From positions 1 to 43,002 of the forward strand of contig CAZUMH010000017.1 of assembly GCA_964621645.1 (NCBI GenBank): a stretch of 43,002 bases of DNA, in the 5' to 3' direction. This DNA comes from CAZUMH01 sp964621645. GTDB taxonomy: Bacteria > Zhuqueibacterota > QNDG01 > JAGLOF01. Shown piece after piece: positions 33,473 to 41,564 of this stretch. Numbering within the stretch: the first letter of the stretch is position 1; each line of letters begins with the position of its first letter. Below the pieces are notes generated by a model, which did not search any database, had not been told where the DNA came from, and saw nothing but the letters and a program-made list of their open reading frames with translations. The position numbers and the translations under genes are program-made.

Positions 33473-33690
33473 TGTTCTCTTCCTCACGTGGTTACTCTTT
33501 CCGGATAAAAAACATCTGTTTCCCTGCCGACAACGGGAGAAAAGTCATCCGGGAGCGATTCTGTAAACCAGCGGAAAAGGAAAAACCAGGGACGCATGAC
33601 GTACCTCTCCATCTTCCTGGAGCCACGCCCCTCCCCGGTGTGGGTGAGAAAACCATGAGTACGGTGATGTTACATTAGCAGAGGATATTC
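33473..33690 (-). other. Long 5' leader of the secreted repeat protein
   Basis: About 218 bases separate the predicted transcription start from the ATG. There is a CTCCA/TGGAG stem-loop around 33607-33622 and a GC-rich patch around 33623-33650. It does not match c-di-GMP or other riboswitch motifs that I know. It may be a structured leader, or simply untranslated DNA. Confidence 0.4.
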
Positions 33691-33696
33691 ACCCGG

Positions 33697-33725
33697 GATA
33701 TACTATTCCATTTTTGTGATGTCAA
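33697..33725 (-). promoter_or_regulatory. Strong predicted promoter of the secreted repeat protein
   Basis: On the minus strand, TTGACA (33720-33725) is followed after 17 bases by TATATC (33697-33702). The 138 bases from here to the next gene end (33864) show no further feature. Confidence 0.65.
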
Positions 33726-33863
33726 CAGTTTTCTGATAAAAAATAGCAGTGCCCCGAATGCCATCTCTATCCGGAATTAAAAATCTTTTATAATCCAGCT
33801 TCTTTATAGTAATGAAATCCTCAGGAGGGAAAATCCTGCAGGCGCCGACAGCGTATTGTCTTC

Positions 33864-34760
33864 CTATTTCAGATAGGCATCCATCCGCTGGAAGAAGGTG
33901 TCTTCATACTCTGAAAGGGATATCCCCATATATTTTTCGAAGGCCTCTGGAAAGGTGCTCTCCCGGTGAGCGAGCTCGAAAAACATGGCTTTTACATCCC
34001 TGTAATTTCTGCCGAGCCCCCTGCCGTCCAATAGATAACGGACTGCCAGACCGAAGGCGGGATAGTAGCCGCCGACCTCGTTAGCGGGGATGGGCAGGTC
34101 GGACCATTGGTGGATCGAAACGGGATTCACCGAACCGAATTGATTCTTCCAGGTCCGGAAATCGACCTTGCTCATGATGGGAATGAAAAATCCGCCGCTC
34201 ACCGTCTCTGCCAGTCCTTCATTGAACCATTTATCCGGTTCATAGCTGTTGTCATCGTTAGGCAGGACGCCCAGCATGAACTGAACAACATGCATTGTCT
34301 CATGTTTGACCTGCTGATAATACCTCTTTTTCATCTCCGCCGGCCAATGCCGACAGGTCTCGGAATCCTCCCCGTCCAGAATGAACCCGTAGGGAAAGGC
34401 CAGCTGGATCATGCCGGACTGCTTGTTGGTGTAGATGGTCATCTTGGTATATGTGCCGCTGATTCCCAGAAAGGAGGCAAAAGGTATGTGAAACGCAGCG
34501 AGGATCTCGCTGAAGGCCTGTTCCGCGTAGGCGGCAAAACGAATCTTGATCTCGTCGGAACTGGCATCGCTGAAGGTGAGGAAATGATCAGATTCAAATA
34601 TGCGGTTATCGTGGCCGTATTCGAGGTTTGCCGGATTGACCACAAAGGGGATATCGGAAACCCAGCAGCCTTCCGCGGCCACCGGGTTTTTACCGCAGCC
34701 TCCGCACATCATGTAAAAAAAGATAAGAGCGAAAAAAGCCGTTTTTGTATGAGGATTCAT
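33864..34760 (-). CDS. Zincin metallopeptidase-like lipoprotein (peptidase MA-like)
   Basis: This 298-residue protein has a signal peptide with a Cys-rich end (CGGCGKN; lipidation likely at Cys22), so it is probably a membrane-anchored envelope protein. Residues 153-157 are H-E-T-M-H, the zinc-binding HExxH. They are followed by WFNEGLAETVSGG (about 179-190), where Glu181 fits the third ligand. The pattern HExxH...W(F/L)xEGxAE is that of the peptidase MA-like gluzincins. The substrate is unknown. It is on the same strand as the membrane protein at 34845 and 85 bases from it. The ribosome binding site is not well placed, although GGAG occurs twice upstream. Confidence 0.8.
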   Translation of the reverse strand: MNPHTKTAFFALIFFYMMCGGCGKNPVAAEGCWVSDIPFVVNPANLEYGHDNRIFESDHFLTFSDASSDEIKIRFAAYAEQAFSEILAAFHIPFASFLGISGTYTKMTIYTNKQSGMIQLAFPYGFILDGEDSETCRHWPAEMKKRYYQQVKHETMHVVQFMLGVLPNDDNSYEPDKWFNEGLAETVSGGFFIPIMSKVDFRTWKNQFGSVNPVSIHQWSDLPIPANEVGGYYPAFGLAVRYLLDGRGLGRNYRDVKAMFFELAHRESTFPEAFEKYMGISLSEYEDTFFQRMDAYLK

Positions 34761-34844
34761 TGCTCCGCTGCAATCTCCTCCGGGACACTCCCAGAGGATA
34801 CTGTTATTCTTTCCGGTCCATGAAAAAAGCGGACGCTGTATAAA

Positions 34845-35597
34845 TTATGCCTTCTTACCAGTCTCTTTCTTCTTGGGCGCCGGTTTATCCACTTTCTTTT
34901 CCGGGATCTTTTCCTTCTTCTCCTCTATCATGTCTCCGGATTTTTCGGTGTTTTTATTGATGGACCGGACAATCAGCAGCGCGCCCGCGCCTACCAGCAG
35001 CAACGGGAAGAAAAACCTGCTGACGGCGTTCCGCATGTCCGCCGTGAACATCAAGAGAGCGGCCATGATAAAACCGATCAGGCTGGGATACTTGGCCCAA
35101 TCGAGCCGGTATTCCTCATTTTTAAGAAGATAGATTACTCCGAAAACCACTCCCACCGTGCCGAAAACCAGCACGCTGTGCCAGACGTCCGTCCTGTACC
35201 AGATCTCGTCCATATAAATATGTCCGGCGATGGAAAGGCAGAATCCTCCCGGAATTATGGCCCACCAGTTCCTGCGTCCCTTGCGCAGGGCACAGAGAAA
35301 CACCACTCCGGCCAGCAGGAAGAGGAAGATGCCGATGGATACCTCCGGCAGCATCCTGGTCTCGGACACATAGACGGCGAATCCAATGAAAATTCCCAGG
35401 CATCCCAGGATAAGGGACCATATCTGCTTGTGAAAAAACAAATGGCCCGCCAGCAGCACCAGGCCCCCGGCAAAGAAAACCCTGGCCACCATGATTTCAT
35501 CTTCCAATCTGACCAGATCCAGCGAGCTGAGCAGAAAGAGCGCTCCCAGGCAGATGAGAAAAAGACCCCACAGCAGTGTATTGGAATGTGTCTTCAT
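34845..35597 (-). CDS. Polytopic membrane protein with LiaF-like helices and a basic tail
   Basis: This 250-residue protein has about eight hydrophobic helices from residue 8 to 210, starting with LLWGLFLICLGALFLLSSLDL. That opening, and the pattern of short helices in pairs, resembles the LiaF/DUF5668-type transmembrane region. The last 40 residues are almost entirely Lys, Glu and Pro (EEKKEKIPEKKVDKPAPKKK), a cytoplasmic disordered tail. The function is unknown. The start has GGAGGGG. It follows folE2 after 91 bases, and I see no strong promoter in that gap. Confidence 0.7.
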   Translation of the reverse strand: MKTHSNTLLWGLFLICLGALFLLSSLDLVRLEDEIMVARVFFAGGLVLLAGHLFFHKQIWSLILGCLGIFIGFAVYVSETRMLPEVSIGIFLFLLAGVVFLCALRKGRRNWWAIIPGGFCLSIAGHIYMDEIWYRTDVWHSVLVFGTVGVVFGVIYLLKNEEYRLDWAKYPSLIGFIMAALLMFTADMRNAVSRFFFPLLLVGAGALLIVRSINKNTEKSGDMIEEKKEKIPEKKVDKPAPKKKETGKKA

Positions 35598-35688
35598 TGT
35601 TCCCCTCCTTTATGGATTTGACCCGCCGCTGTTGTGTGGCAGCGTATCATAATGTACGTCTGACAGGCTTCCAGGTTGCGGAAATACG

Positions 35689-36465
35689 TCATTCTCTCTC
35701 GAGATATTTTTCAATGGAAGCGTAGGCCGCGTGGTTGTGGATGGATTCGAAGTTTTCCGATTCCACGCTGAACCAGGTAATGCGGGCATCGCTTCTGAGC
35801 CTGACGGCCACTTCCCGCACCATGTCCTCCACGAACATGGGATTGTCATAGGCCCGCTCCGTGACAGCCCGTTCGTCCTCCCGTTTCAGCAACGCATAGA
35901 CCGGGCTCGACGCCGATGCCTCGGCGATCTCGATGAGCTCCTCGATCCATACCAGCTTTTTGGAACGGATCTTGATCCGGACCAGGGAACGCTGGTTGTG
36001 GGCTCCCCGGTCGGATATCTCCCTGGAGCAGGGACAGAGGGTGGTGACCGGAACTTCCACTCCCAGGACGAAGTCTTTCCGGTCCGTCAAGGTGCCGTGG
36101 TAGGTACAGCGGTATTCCATCAGGCTCTTCTCTCCGGAGACAGGGGCCGCCTTTTCGATATAGTAGGGAAAGGCCACTTCCATGTGGGCTTCCTGGGCGT
36201 TCAGTTTCTCTTTCATCTCCTGCAGGATCACGGTCATGGTGTCTATATGGAAATCCCGATGGTAGTGGTTCAGTATCTCGACGAAGCGGCTCATGTGAGT
36301 GCCGCGGAAATGATGAGGCAGATTGACGAACATATTGATGGTAGCGACGGTGTGCTGGAAACCGCGCTCCCGGTCCTTCACCGTTATGGGGTAGCTTAAA
36401 TCCTTCACGCCTACCCGGTCCACGGGCAGGTTGCGATGATCCGGCTCGTTTTGGATGTCTTTCAC
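35689..36465 (-). CDS. folE2: GTP cyclohydrolase type IB (FolE2)
   Basis: FolE2 converts GTP to 7,8-dihydroneopterin triphosphate, the entry to both folate and queuosine synthesis. It is the alternative to zinc-dependent FolE and is often used under zinc limitation. The 258 residues contain the family's VPVTTLCPCSREISDRGAHNQRS (metal-ligand Cys and His, about residues 143-165), the N-terminal VGVKDLSYPI and FVEDMVREVA near the end. It starts with GTG (AAGGATTA 8 bases upstream), 3 bases after the queF stop. Its position in a que operon indicates that its main role here is feeding QueD. Confidence 0.95.
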   Translation of the reverse strand: MKDIQNEPDHRNLPVDRVGVKDLSYPITVKDRERGFQHTVATINMFVNLPHHFRGTHMSRFVEILNHYHRDFHIDTMTVILQEMKEKLNAQEAHMEVAFPYYIEKAAPVSGEKSLMEYRCTYHGTLTDRKDFVLGVEVPVTTLCPCSREISDRGAHNQRSLVRIKIRSKKLVWIEELIEIAEASASSPVYALLKREDERAVTERAYDNPMFVEDMVREVAVRLRSDARITWFSVESENFESIHNHAAYASIEKYLERE

Positions 36466-36468
36466 CGT

Positions 36469-36846
36469 CTAATCCTTTTTATATTCCACGGTCACGTAGG
36501 TCTTCACGTTTCCGCGGGGATTAAAATCTCCCACCACCTTCATCCAGCGGGGCTGGATGGCCTGCACCAGATCGTCCAGAATCCGGTTGACCGATTCCTC
36601 GTGAAACATCTCCTGGTCCCGGAATTTATTGATGTAGAGTTTCAGGGATTTCAGTTCAAGGATATGCTTGTCGGGGATGTAGGTGACGTTGATGCTGGCG
36701 AAATCGGGATATCCGGAAATAGGGCAGAGGCAGGTAAACTCCGGCAGCGTTATATCGATAGTGTAATCCCGGTCCGGATACTTGTTATCCACCGGTGTCA
36801 GCCTGGCGTCGCGAATCTCCCGCTGGCCCCGCTTCATCTCCTTCAT
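36469..36846 (-). CDS. queF: NADPH-dependent 7-cyano-7-deazaguanine reductase
   Basis: QueF reduces the nitrile of preQ0 to the amine preQ1, the last free-base step before insertion into tRNA. This is the short unimodular type (125 residues), with the catalytic Cys in TCLCPISGYPDFASI and the signature ELKSLKLYINKFRDQEMFHEE. The start at 36846 overlaps the queC stop by four bases (ATGA) and has AAGGAGGAG. An ATG 9 bases downstream is also possible. A 28-residue N-terminal extension in the same frame lies within queC and is not real. Confidence 0.94.
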   Translation of the reverse strand: MKEMKRGQREIRDARLTPVDNKYPDRDYTIDITLPEFTCLCPISGYPDFASINVTYIPDKHILELKSLKLYINKFRDQEMFHEESVNRILDDLVQAIQPRWMKVVGDFNPRGNVKTYVTVEYKKD

Positions 36847-37541
36847 TTCTCCTCCTTGGGCTGATAAAGAGTCGGATCGGCTACTCCCGCATCCCGAAAG
36901 CCTCTGCGGCGCAGGACGCAGCTGTCGCACTCGCCGCAGGCCTTGCCGCGTTCATCGGGATCGTAGCAGCTGTGGGTCAGGGAAAAATCCACTCCCAGCT
37001 CAGTTCCTTTGCGGATTATTCCGGCCTTGGTCATCTCGATCAGGGGAGCATGGATGCGGAAGGGCCTCCCCTCGACCCCCTCCCTGGTGCCGGCATTGGC
37101 CGTTTTCTCAAAGGAGCGGATGAACTCCTCCCGGCAGTCGGGGTAACCGGAATAATCCTGGGCGTGCACGCCGATGAAAATATCCTTGGCCGGCAGGATC
37201 TCGGCCCAGGCCACCGCGACGGAAAGGAAAATCAGGTTTCGCGCCGGCACATAGGTCACCGGGATCGAGGAGCCGATGCTGCCCTCCGGACGGTTTCTGG
37301 GGACATCGATGTCGTCCGTCAGCGCCGAACCGCCCAGGAGATTCAGCCCGATTTCCAGGACCCGGTGCTCCTTCACTCCCAGAGAGGCAGCGACCTTCCC
37401 GGCCGCCCCCAGTTCATGGCGGTGCCGCTGACCGTATTTAAAGGAGAGGGCGTAACACTTAAAGCCGCGGGCGCGGGCCAGGGCCAGGGTCACGGCCGAA
37501 TCCAGTCCCCCGCTGAGCAGCACCACCGCCTTTTCAGCCAT
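36843..37541 (-). CDS. queC: 7-cyano-7-deazaguanine (preQ0) synthase
   Basis: QueC uses ATP and ammonia to turn 7-carboxy-7-deazaguanine into preQ0. The 232-residue protein has the ATP pyrophosphatase loop LLSGGLDSAVTLALA near the N-terminus, YVPARNLIFLSVAVAWAE, and the C-terminal four-cysteine zinc site (HSCYDPDERGKACGECDSC). The ATG at 37541 is preferred over a GTG two codons earlier because GGAGG lies 5 bases upstream. It overlaps the queE stop by 8 bases, so translation is coupled. Confidence 0.96.
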   Translation of the reverse strand: MAEKAVVLLSGGLDSAVTLALARARGFKCYALSFKYGQRHRHELGAAGKVAASLGVKEHRVLEIGLNLLGGSALTDDIDVPRNRPEGSIGSSIPVTYVPARNLIFLSVAVAWAEILPAKDIFIGVHAQDYSGYPDCREEFIRSFEKTANAGTREGVEGRPFRIHAPLIEMTKAGIIRKGTELGVDFSLTHSCYDPDERGKACGECDSCVLRRRGFRDAGVADPTLYQPKEEK

Positions 37542-38217
37542 GGACACCTCCTTCGCCGCCGTCGGGCCAGATGATCCGGTGCAGCTGCGGCTGCAGCCTC
37601 ACGGCAAGGCGGTCCCGCAGGATCCAGGCGGCCAGATCGGTCATCGCGACCCGGGACAACACCGGAGAGAGGAAGATTTCCCGCCGCTCTTCCAATCCGT
37701 ATTTCCGGATGATCCCCCGGGCCCAGCGATAATCTTCTTCGCCGCTGAGGACAAACTTTACCTCATCCTTCTCCCGCAGTCTCCCGAGATTGTCCCAGTC
37801 CACGGCCGCCTCTTCTCCGCTTCCCGGACACTTGATATCCATGATGCAGACGGCTCCATCGGGAAGCACTGAGATGTCCCGGGAGCCGTTCGTCTCCACC
37901 AGCACCGTGTAATTTCTCTTAAGGAGCTCTTCCAGAAGCGACACGGTGCCCCGCTGCAGCAGCGGCTCGCCCCCGGTCACCTCCACCAGAGAGAGGGCAT
38001 CCTTCTGCACCCGATCAACAATGTCATCCAGCGGCATGATCTCTCCCTCCTCCCAGGCGTAGGCCGTGTCACAGTAAGAGCAGCGCAGATTGCAGCCCGA
38101 AAGGCGGATGAAAAGGCAGGGTTCGCCCGCGTAGGATGACTCTCCCTGAATGGATAAAAAAATCTCACAAACCTTGAGAGACTCTATCCTTTTTTGTCCT
38201 GAAATGGACGGGGCCAT
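37534..38217 (-). CDS. queE: 7-carboxy-7-deazaguanine synthase (radical SAM)
   Basis: QueE is a radical SAM enzyme that contracts 6-carboxytetrahydropterin to 7-carboxy-7-deazaguanine. The 227 residues show the FLSIQGESSYAGEPCLFIRLSGC lead-in, the Fe-S motif C-N-L-R-C-S-Y-C (about residues 42-49), and VEVTGGEPLLQ. The start has AAGGA 5 bases upstream. It lies 61 bases after queD in the same operon. Confidence 0.95.
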   Translation of the reverse strand: MAPSISGQKRIESLKVCEIFLSIQGESSYAGEPCLFIRLSGCNLRCSYCDTAYAWEEGEIMPLDDIVDRVQKDALSLVEVTGGEPLLQRGTVSLLEELLKRNYTVLVETNGSRDISVLPDGAVCIMDIKCPGSGEEAAVDWDNLGRLREKDEVKFVLSGEEDYRWARGIIRKYGLEERREIFLSPVLSRVAMTDLAAWILRDRLAVRLQPQLHRIIWPDGGEGGVHG

Positions 38218-38278
38218 ACTGATCCTTTACACCCTTTAGCAGGAAGGACGGTCGAGCTGCCTCTGCTTTTTCTGGTTG

Positions 38279-38644
38279 TCAGCGACTGTAGCTGATGGCA
38301 TAGCTCTCCGACTCCCACACGGTCACTTCCGACATGGAAACCTTATCCGGGAGCAGTTTCTCTATCTCATCGAAGATGTAGGCGGAGAGGTTTTCCGCGG
38401 TGGGATTGATGTGATCGAAGGGTGCCACCTGGTTGATGTACTTGTGGTCGAAACGATCCAGGACCTGATGGGTGATACTCTTCAGTTCTTTAAAATCGAG
38501 ACTGATGCCCACCTCGTCCTTCCGGCCGGTAACGACATCGACACGCACCTTCCAGGTATGTCCGTGCAGGGCCTGGCAAGGTCCTTCATAGCCGTTCAGC
38601 TGGTGGGCCGCGTCAAAGTGAGTGGTGACGGAAACCTTATACAA
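38279..38644 (-). CDS. queD: 6-carboxy-5,6,7,8-tetrahydropterin synthase
   Basis: QueD converts dihydroneopterin triphosphate to 6-carboxytetrahydropterin. The 121-residue protein has the zinc histidines in THFDAAHQL and ALHGHTW, the catalytic Cys in GPCQALHGH, and the end WESESYA. The frame is open 87 bases further up, but that part contains a consensus promoter. The best start is therefore the TTG at 38644, with AAAAGGA 6 bases upstream, giving the usual N-terminus Met-Tyr-Lys-Val-Ser-Val. It is the first gene of the queD-queE-queC-queF-folE2 operon. Confidence 0.93.
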   Translation of the reverse strand: MYKVSVTTHFDAAHQLNGYEGPCQALHGHTWKVRVDVVTGRKDEVGISLDFKELKSITHQVLDRFDHKYINQVAPFDHINPTAENLSAYIFDEIEKLLPDKVSMSEVTVWESESYAISYSR

Positions 38645-38677
38645 TACATTTCCTTTTCTTAATAATAATCCCTTAAA

Positions 38678-38706
38678 AGTATAGCACTTTAAACCAGTAT
38701 TGTCAA
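38678..38706 (-). promoter_or_regulatory. Consensus promoter of the queuosine operon
   Basis: On the minus strand, TTGACA (38701-38706) is followed after 17 bases by TATACT (38678-38683). Transcription starts about 27 bases before the TTG start, which leaves no room for a preQ1 riboswitch. Confidence 0.78.
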
Positions 38707-38767
38707 TGGAAATTTGTCTTGCGGGACACATTCCGCTTCCGGCGGTAAAATAGTTTTCACTTAATCT

Positions 38768-38795
38768 TTGATGTCATTTGTTTTTTTCGTATCTT
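38768..38795 (+). promoter_or_regulatory. Possible promoter of the tandem ABC transporter genes
   Basis: TTGATG (38768-38773) and TATCTT (38790-38795) are 16 bases apart in the AT-rich divergent gap. Both hexamers are moderate matches. Confidence 0.3.
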
Positions 38796-38883
38796 TCCCT
38801 GGTCCTCTCAGGAAAACGGTAACTTTTCAGCAGTCCTTTTCGTAAACAGCGTACCCGCCGGAAAAACAGGATTTGGAGTGGTC

Positions 38884-39810
38884 GTGTCCGCAGCGCTGGA
38901 AAACATCACCATAACATACGGAGACACGGTAGCGGTTTCCGACTTGACGGCCTCTTTTCCTTCCGGCTCCACCGGCCTGCTGGGTCCTAACGGCGCCGGC
39001 AAGTCGAGCCTCATCCGGGGACTGCTCGGCCTGGTGCCCTTCGCTTCCGGACGAGCCTCAATCCTAGGAAAGGATGTCGCGCACGAAGGCAAATACATCC
39101 GGCAGATAGTTGGATACATGCCGGAAGAGGACTGCCTCATTCCCGGGTTAAGCGGAATCGAAATGGTCCGCTACATCGGGGAACTCTGCGGCATGCCCTC
39201 CAGCGAAGCCATGCAGCGGGCCCACGAAGTGCTCTACATCGTGGGATTGGAAGAGGCCCGCTACCGCAAAGTCCACACCTATTCCTCCGGCATGAGACAG
39301 CGGATTAAACTGGCCCAGGCCATCGTGCATGATCCGGCACTTCTGTTCCTTGATGAACCGACCAGCGGCCTCGATCCCCGGGGCAGGCAGGAGATGCTGG
39401 ATCTGATCCGGACCATAGCCACCACTCACCGCATGAGTATCGTGCTTGCCTCTCATATCCTGGTAGATGTGGAGCGGACCTGCCAGTACGCCGTCATCAT
39501 GCACCAGGGCCGCATCATGAAACAGGGAGAAATGGACCTTTTAAAAGGGGCCTTCTCCGGCACCCTGACGCTGCGCGTCACCGAAAAAGAGGATGAACTG
39601 CGCCGCCTTCTTACTGCCAGAGGGTGTACGTGCAGCGATGCCGAATCCCAGGGGCTCGATGTACATCTGCCGGACGGCAAAGACAGCGATATTATCCTCA
39701 CGGCAGCCCTTGAATGCGGCGCCCAGATCCGCAAGATGGTGCCGAGTATCAGCACTCTCGAAGACGTATTCATCAAACTGATCTCCGGAGACAAGCGTGC
39801 CGATCTATGA
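38884..39810 (+). CDS. ABC-2 type transporter ATPase (first of two)
   Basis: This 308-residue NatA/CcmA-like ATPase has Walker A GPNGAGKSS, signature YSSGMRQRIKLAQAIVHDP, Walker B LLFLDEPTSGLD, switch LASHI and a C-terminal accessory domain (about 220-308). The start is the GTG at 38884, 5 bases after GGAG. The GTG at 38878 overlaps the ribosome binding site. It overlaps the next permease by 14 bases. The cargo is not evident; families like this serve ions, drugs, lipids or gliding and envelope functions. Confidence 0.92.
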   Translation: MSAALENITITYGDTVAVSDLTASFPSGSTGLLGPNGAGKSSLIRGLLGLVPFASGRASILGKDVAHEGKYIRQIVGYMPEEDCLIPGLSGIEMVRYIGELCGMPSSEAMQRAHEVLYIVGLEEARYRKVHTYSSGMRQRIKLAQAIVHDPALLFLDEPTSGLDPRGRQEMLDLIRTIATTHRMSIVLASHILVDVERTCQYAVIMHQGRIMKQGEMDLLKGAFSGTLTLRVTEKEDELRRLLTARGCTCSDAESQGLDVHLPDGKDSDIILTAALECGAQIRKMVPSISTLEDVFIKLISGDKRADL

Positions 39811-40648
39811 AGAGACATACGCCTCCTGGCAGGGCAAGAGACTGACTCACCCCGCCACCTGGCTGGTCATCGCCAGATCGGGCATCAGGATGCTCTGGAC
39901 CCGCGGCATGATCTTATTTCTCTTTTTCGCCTCCATTCCCTTTATGGTGCGTGCCATCCAGATCTATGTGTTCAGCCGCTTAGGCTCCCAGGTCATCGTG
40001 CAGTCCCAATCCCTCCAGGCCCTGAAGATTAATCCTCACTTTTTTCTCAGTTTCCTGCAGGGACAATTTTTCTACCTCTTGATCATTCTGGTTTTCGTCG
40101 GCACCGGCCTCATTGCCAACGATAAAAAATACAAGGCCTTCTCTCTTTACTTCTCAAAACCAGTAAGCCTGATCGACTACCTCTCCGGAAAGTATCTCAT
40201 TATTTCTTCCTATGGCCTGGCCATAACCCTTGTTCCGGGACTGCTGCTCTTCCTCATCCAGCTGGCACTCTCACGGGACGCCGCGTTCGCCCAGACCTAT
40301 TACTGGATCCCGTTTTCACTTATCGCGGCATCACTGCTCGCCGTTTCCATTCTGGCGGTCGTAGCACTGGCCTTCTCCTCACTGGGGAACAATCAGCGCA
40401 CCGCTGCCATTCTATTCTTCGGGACGCTTGTCTTTCCTGATCTCATCCGGGCCATCTTTCCCAGTGTAAAAATTCTGGTGCTTCTCTCTTTGCAGGCTGA
40501 TATCAACCAGGTGATCACTCCTCTTTTTGGAGAATCCTCCCCCTACCCGGCTCCGGTCTGGCTCTCTATCCTGATGCTGCTGCTGGTCGTCGCCCTCTGC
40601 CTGTTTCTATTTAAAAGGAAAGTAAAGCCGGTGGAGGTCGTCCGATGA
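39797..40648 (+). CDS. ABC-2 type permease (first of two)
   Basis: This 283-residue protein has about six membrane helices, a cytoplasmic N-terminus (YEETYASWQGKRLTHPATWLVIARSGIRML) and the ABC-2 organisation with small loops (IANDKKYKAFSLYFSKPVSLIDYLSGKY between helices two and three). It starts with GTG (GGAGA upstream) inside the end of the first ATPase gene and ends overlapping the second ATPase by four bases. It pairs with the ATPase just before it. Confidence 0.88.
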   Translation: MPIYEETYASWQGKRLTHPATWLVIARSGIRMLWTRGMILFLFFASIPFMVRAIQIYVFSRLGSQVIVQSQSLQALKINPHFFLSFLQGQFFYLLIILVFVGTGLIANDKKYKAFSLYFSKPVSLIDYLSGKYLIISSYGLAITLVPGLLLFLIQLALSRDAAFAQTYYWIPFSLIAASLLAVSILAVVALAFSSLGNNQRTAAILFFGTLVFPDLIRAIFPSVKILVLLSLQADINQVITPLFGESSPYPAPVWLSILMLLLVVALCLFLFKRKVKPVEVVR

Positions 40649-41562
40649 ATATAGAGGCCCGGCAGCTTTCTAAATGGTACGGTCAGGTGATCGGAGTGAA
40701 TAACATCAATTTCAGCATTGGTCCGGGGGTAACCGGTTTTCTGGGGCCAAACGGAGCTGGCAAGACCACCATGATCCGGCTTCTCACCGGTCAACTCAAG
40801 CCCAGCAAAGGCGTCGCCCTCATCGCTGGTGAAAAAATATGGAACAACCACGAAATCGTTCGCTCCATAGGCTACTGCCCGGAAGCGGATGCCTTCTGGA
40901 GTTTCCTGACCGGAAAAGAGTTTGTGGAAAGCATGCTGCGACTGCACGACTTCAATGAAAAAGAAGCGGGGGAAAGAGCCTCCCGCAGTCTCGAGCTCAC
41001 CAACCTGCAGGAAGCTCAGAATCGCAAAATAGGCAGCTACAGCAAAGGCATGCGGCAGCGCATCAAACTGGCCCAGGCCCTGGCGCACGATCCGGATCTC
41101 CTCTTTCTGGATGAACCGTTGAATGGTATGGATCCCCTGGGCCGCAAGCAGCTCATCGACCTCATCCGCTCTCTGGGTAAGCAGGGCAAGACCGTTGTCG
41201 TATCCAGCCATGTTTTGCATGAAGTGGAAGAAATGACCGATAATATTCTGCTCTTGAACCATGGCCGGCTGCTGGCAGAGGGGAATATTTATGATATCCG
41301 CAAACTCATCGACACCCACCCTCTGCAGATAAGCATCGAATGCGATAACGCCGCTCTCCTGGCTGCCGTCCTGACGGAATACGAGGATATCATCGGAATA
41401 AAGATAGACCGAGTCCGCAACAGGCTCACGGTTGAAACCCGGGATCCCGACCTCTTTCACTCCCGGCTGCCCGGCCTGGCTCTAAAAAAGGAAATCAAAA
41501 TCTACTCACTATGGTCTCCGGATGAAAATCTGGAAGCTGTCTTCGGTTATCTGGTGAGGTGA
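40645..41562 (+). CDS. ABC-2 type transporter ATPase (second of two)
   Basis: This 305-residue ATPase has Walker A GPNGAGKTT, signature YSKGMRQRIKLAQALAHDP, Walker B LLFLDEPLNGMD, switch SSHVLHEVEE and a C-terminal accessory domain (about 215-305). The usual D-loop Gly-Leu-Asp is Gly-Met-Asp. It is similar to the first ATPase in the core but distinct in the tail, so the pair probably arose by an old duplication. Its ATG overlaps the stop of permease 1 (ATGA). Confidence 0.93.
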   Translation: MNIEARQLSKWYGQVIGVNNINFSIGPGVTGFLGPNGAGKTTMIRLLTGQLKPSKGVALIAGEKIWNNHEIVRSIGYCPEADAFWSFLTGKEFVESMLRLHDFNEKEAGERASRSLELTNLQEAQNRKIGSYSKGMRQRIKLAQALAHDPDLLFLDEPLNGMDPLGRKQLIDLIRSLGKQGKTVVVSSHVLHEVEEMTDNILLLNHGRLLAEGNIYDIRKLIDTHPLQISIECDNAALLAAVLTEYEDIIGIKIDRVRNRLTVETRDPDLFHSRLPGLALKKEIKIYSLWSPDENLEAVFGYLVR

Positions 41563-41564
41563 GC

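Noticed and set aside
33473..33690. c-di-GMP riboswitch in the secreted-protein leader
   Set aside because: The GC-rich patch lacks the conserved receptor and tetraloop elements of GEMM-I and GEMM-II.
38645..38677. preQ1 riboswitch before queD
   Set aside because: The leader between the consensus promoter and the start is only about 27 bases and has no pseudoknot elements.
38645..38731. 29-residue N-terminal extension of QueD
   Set aside because: It contains a consensus -35/-10 pair and departs from the normal QueD N-terminus.
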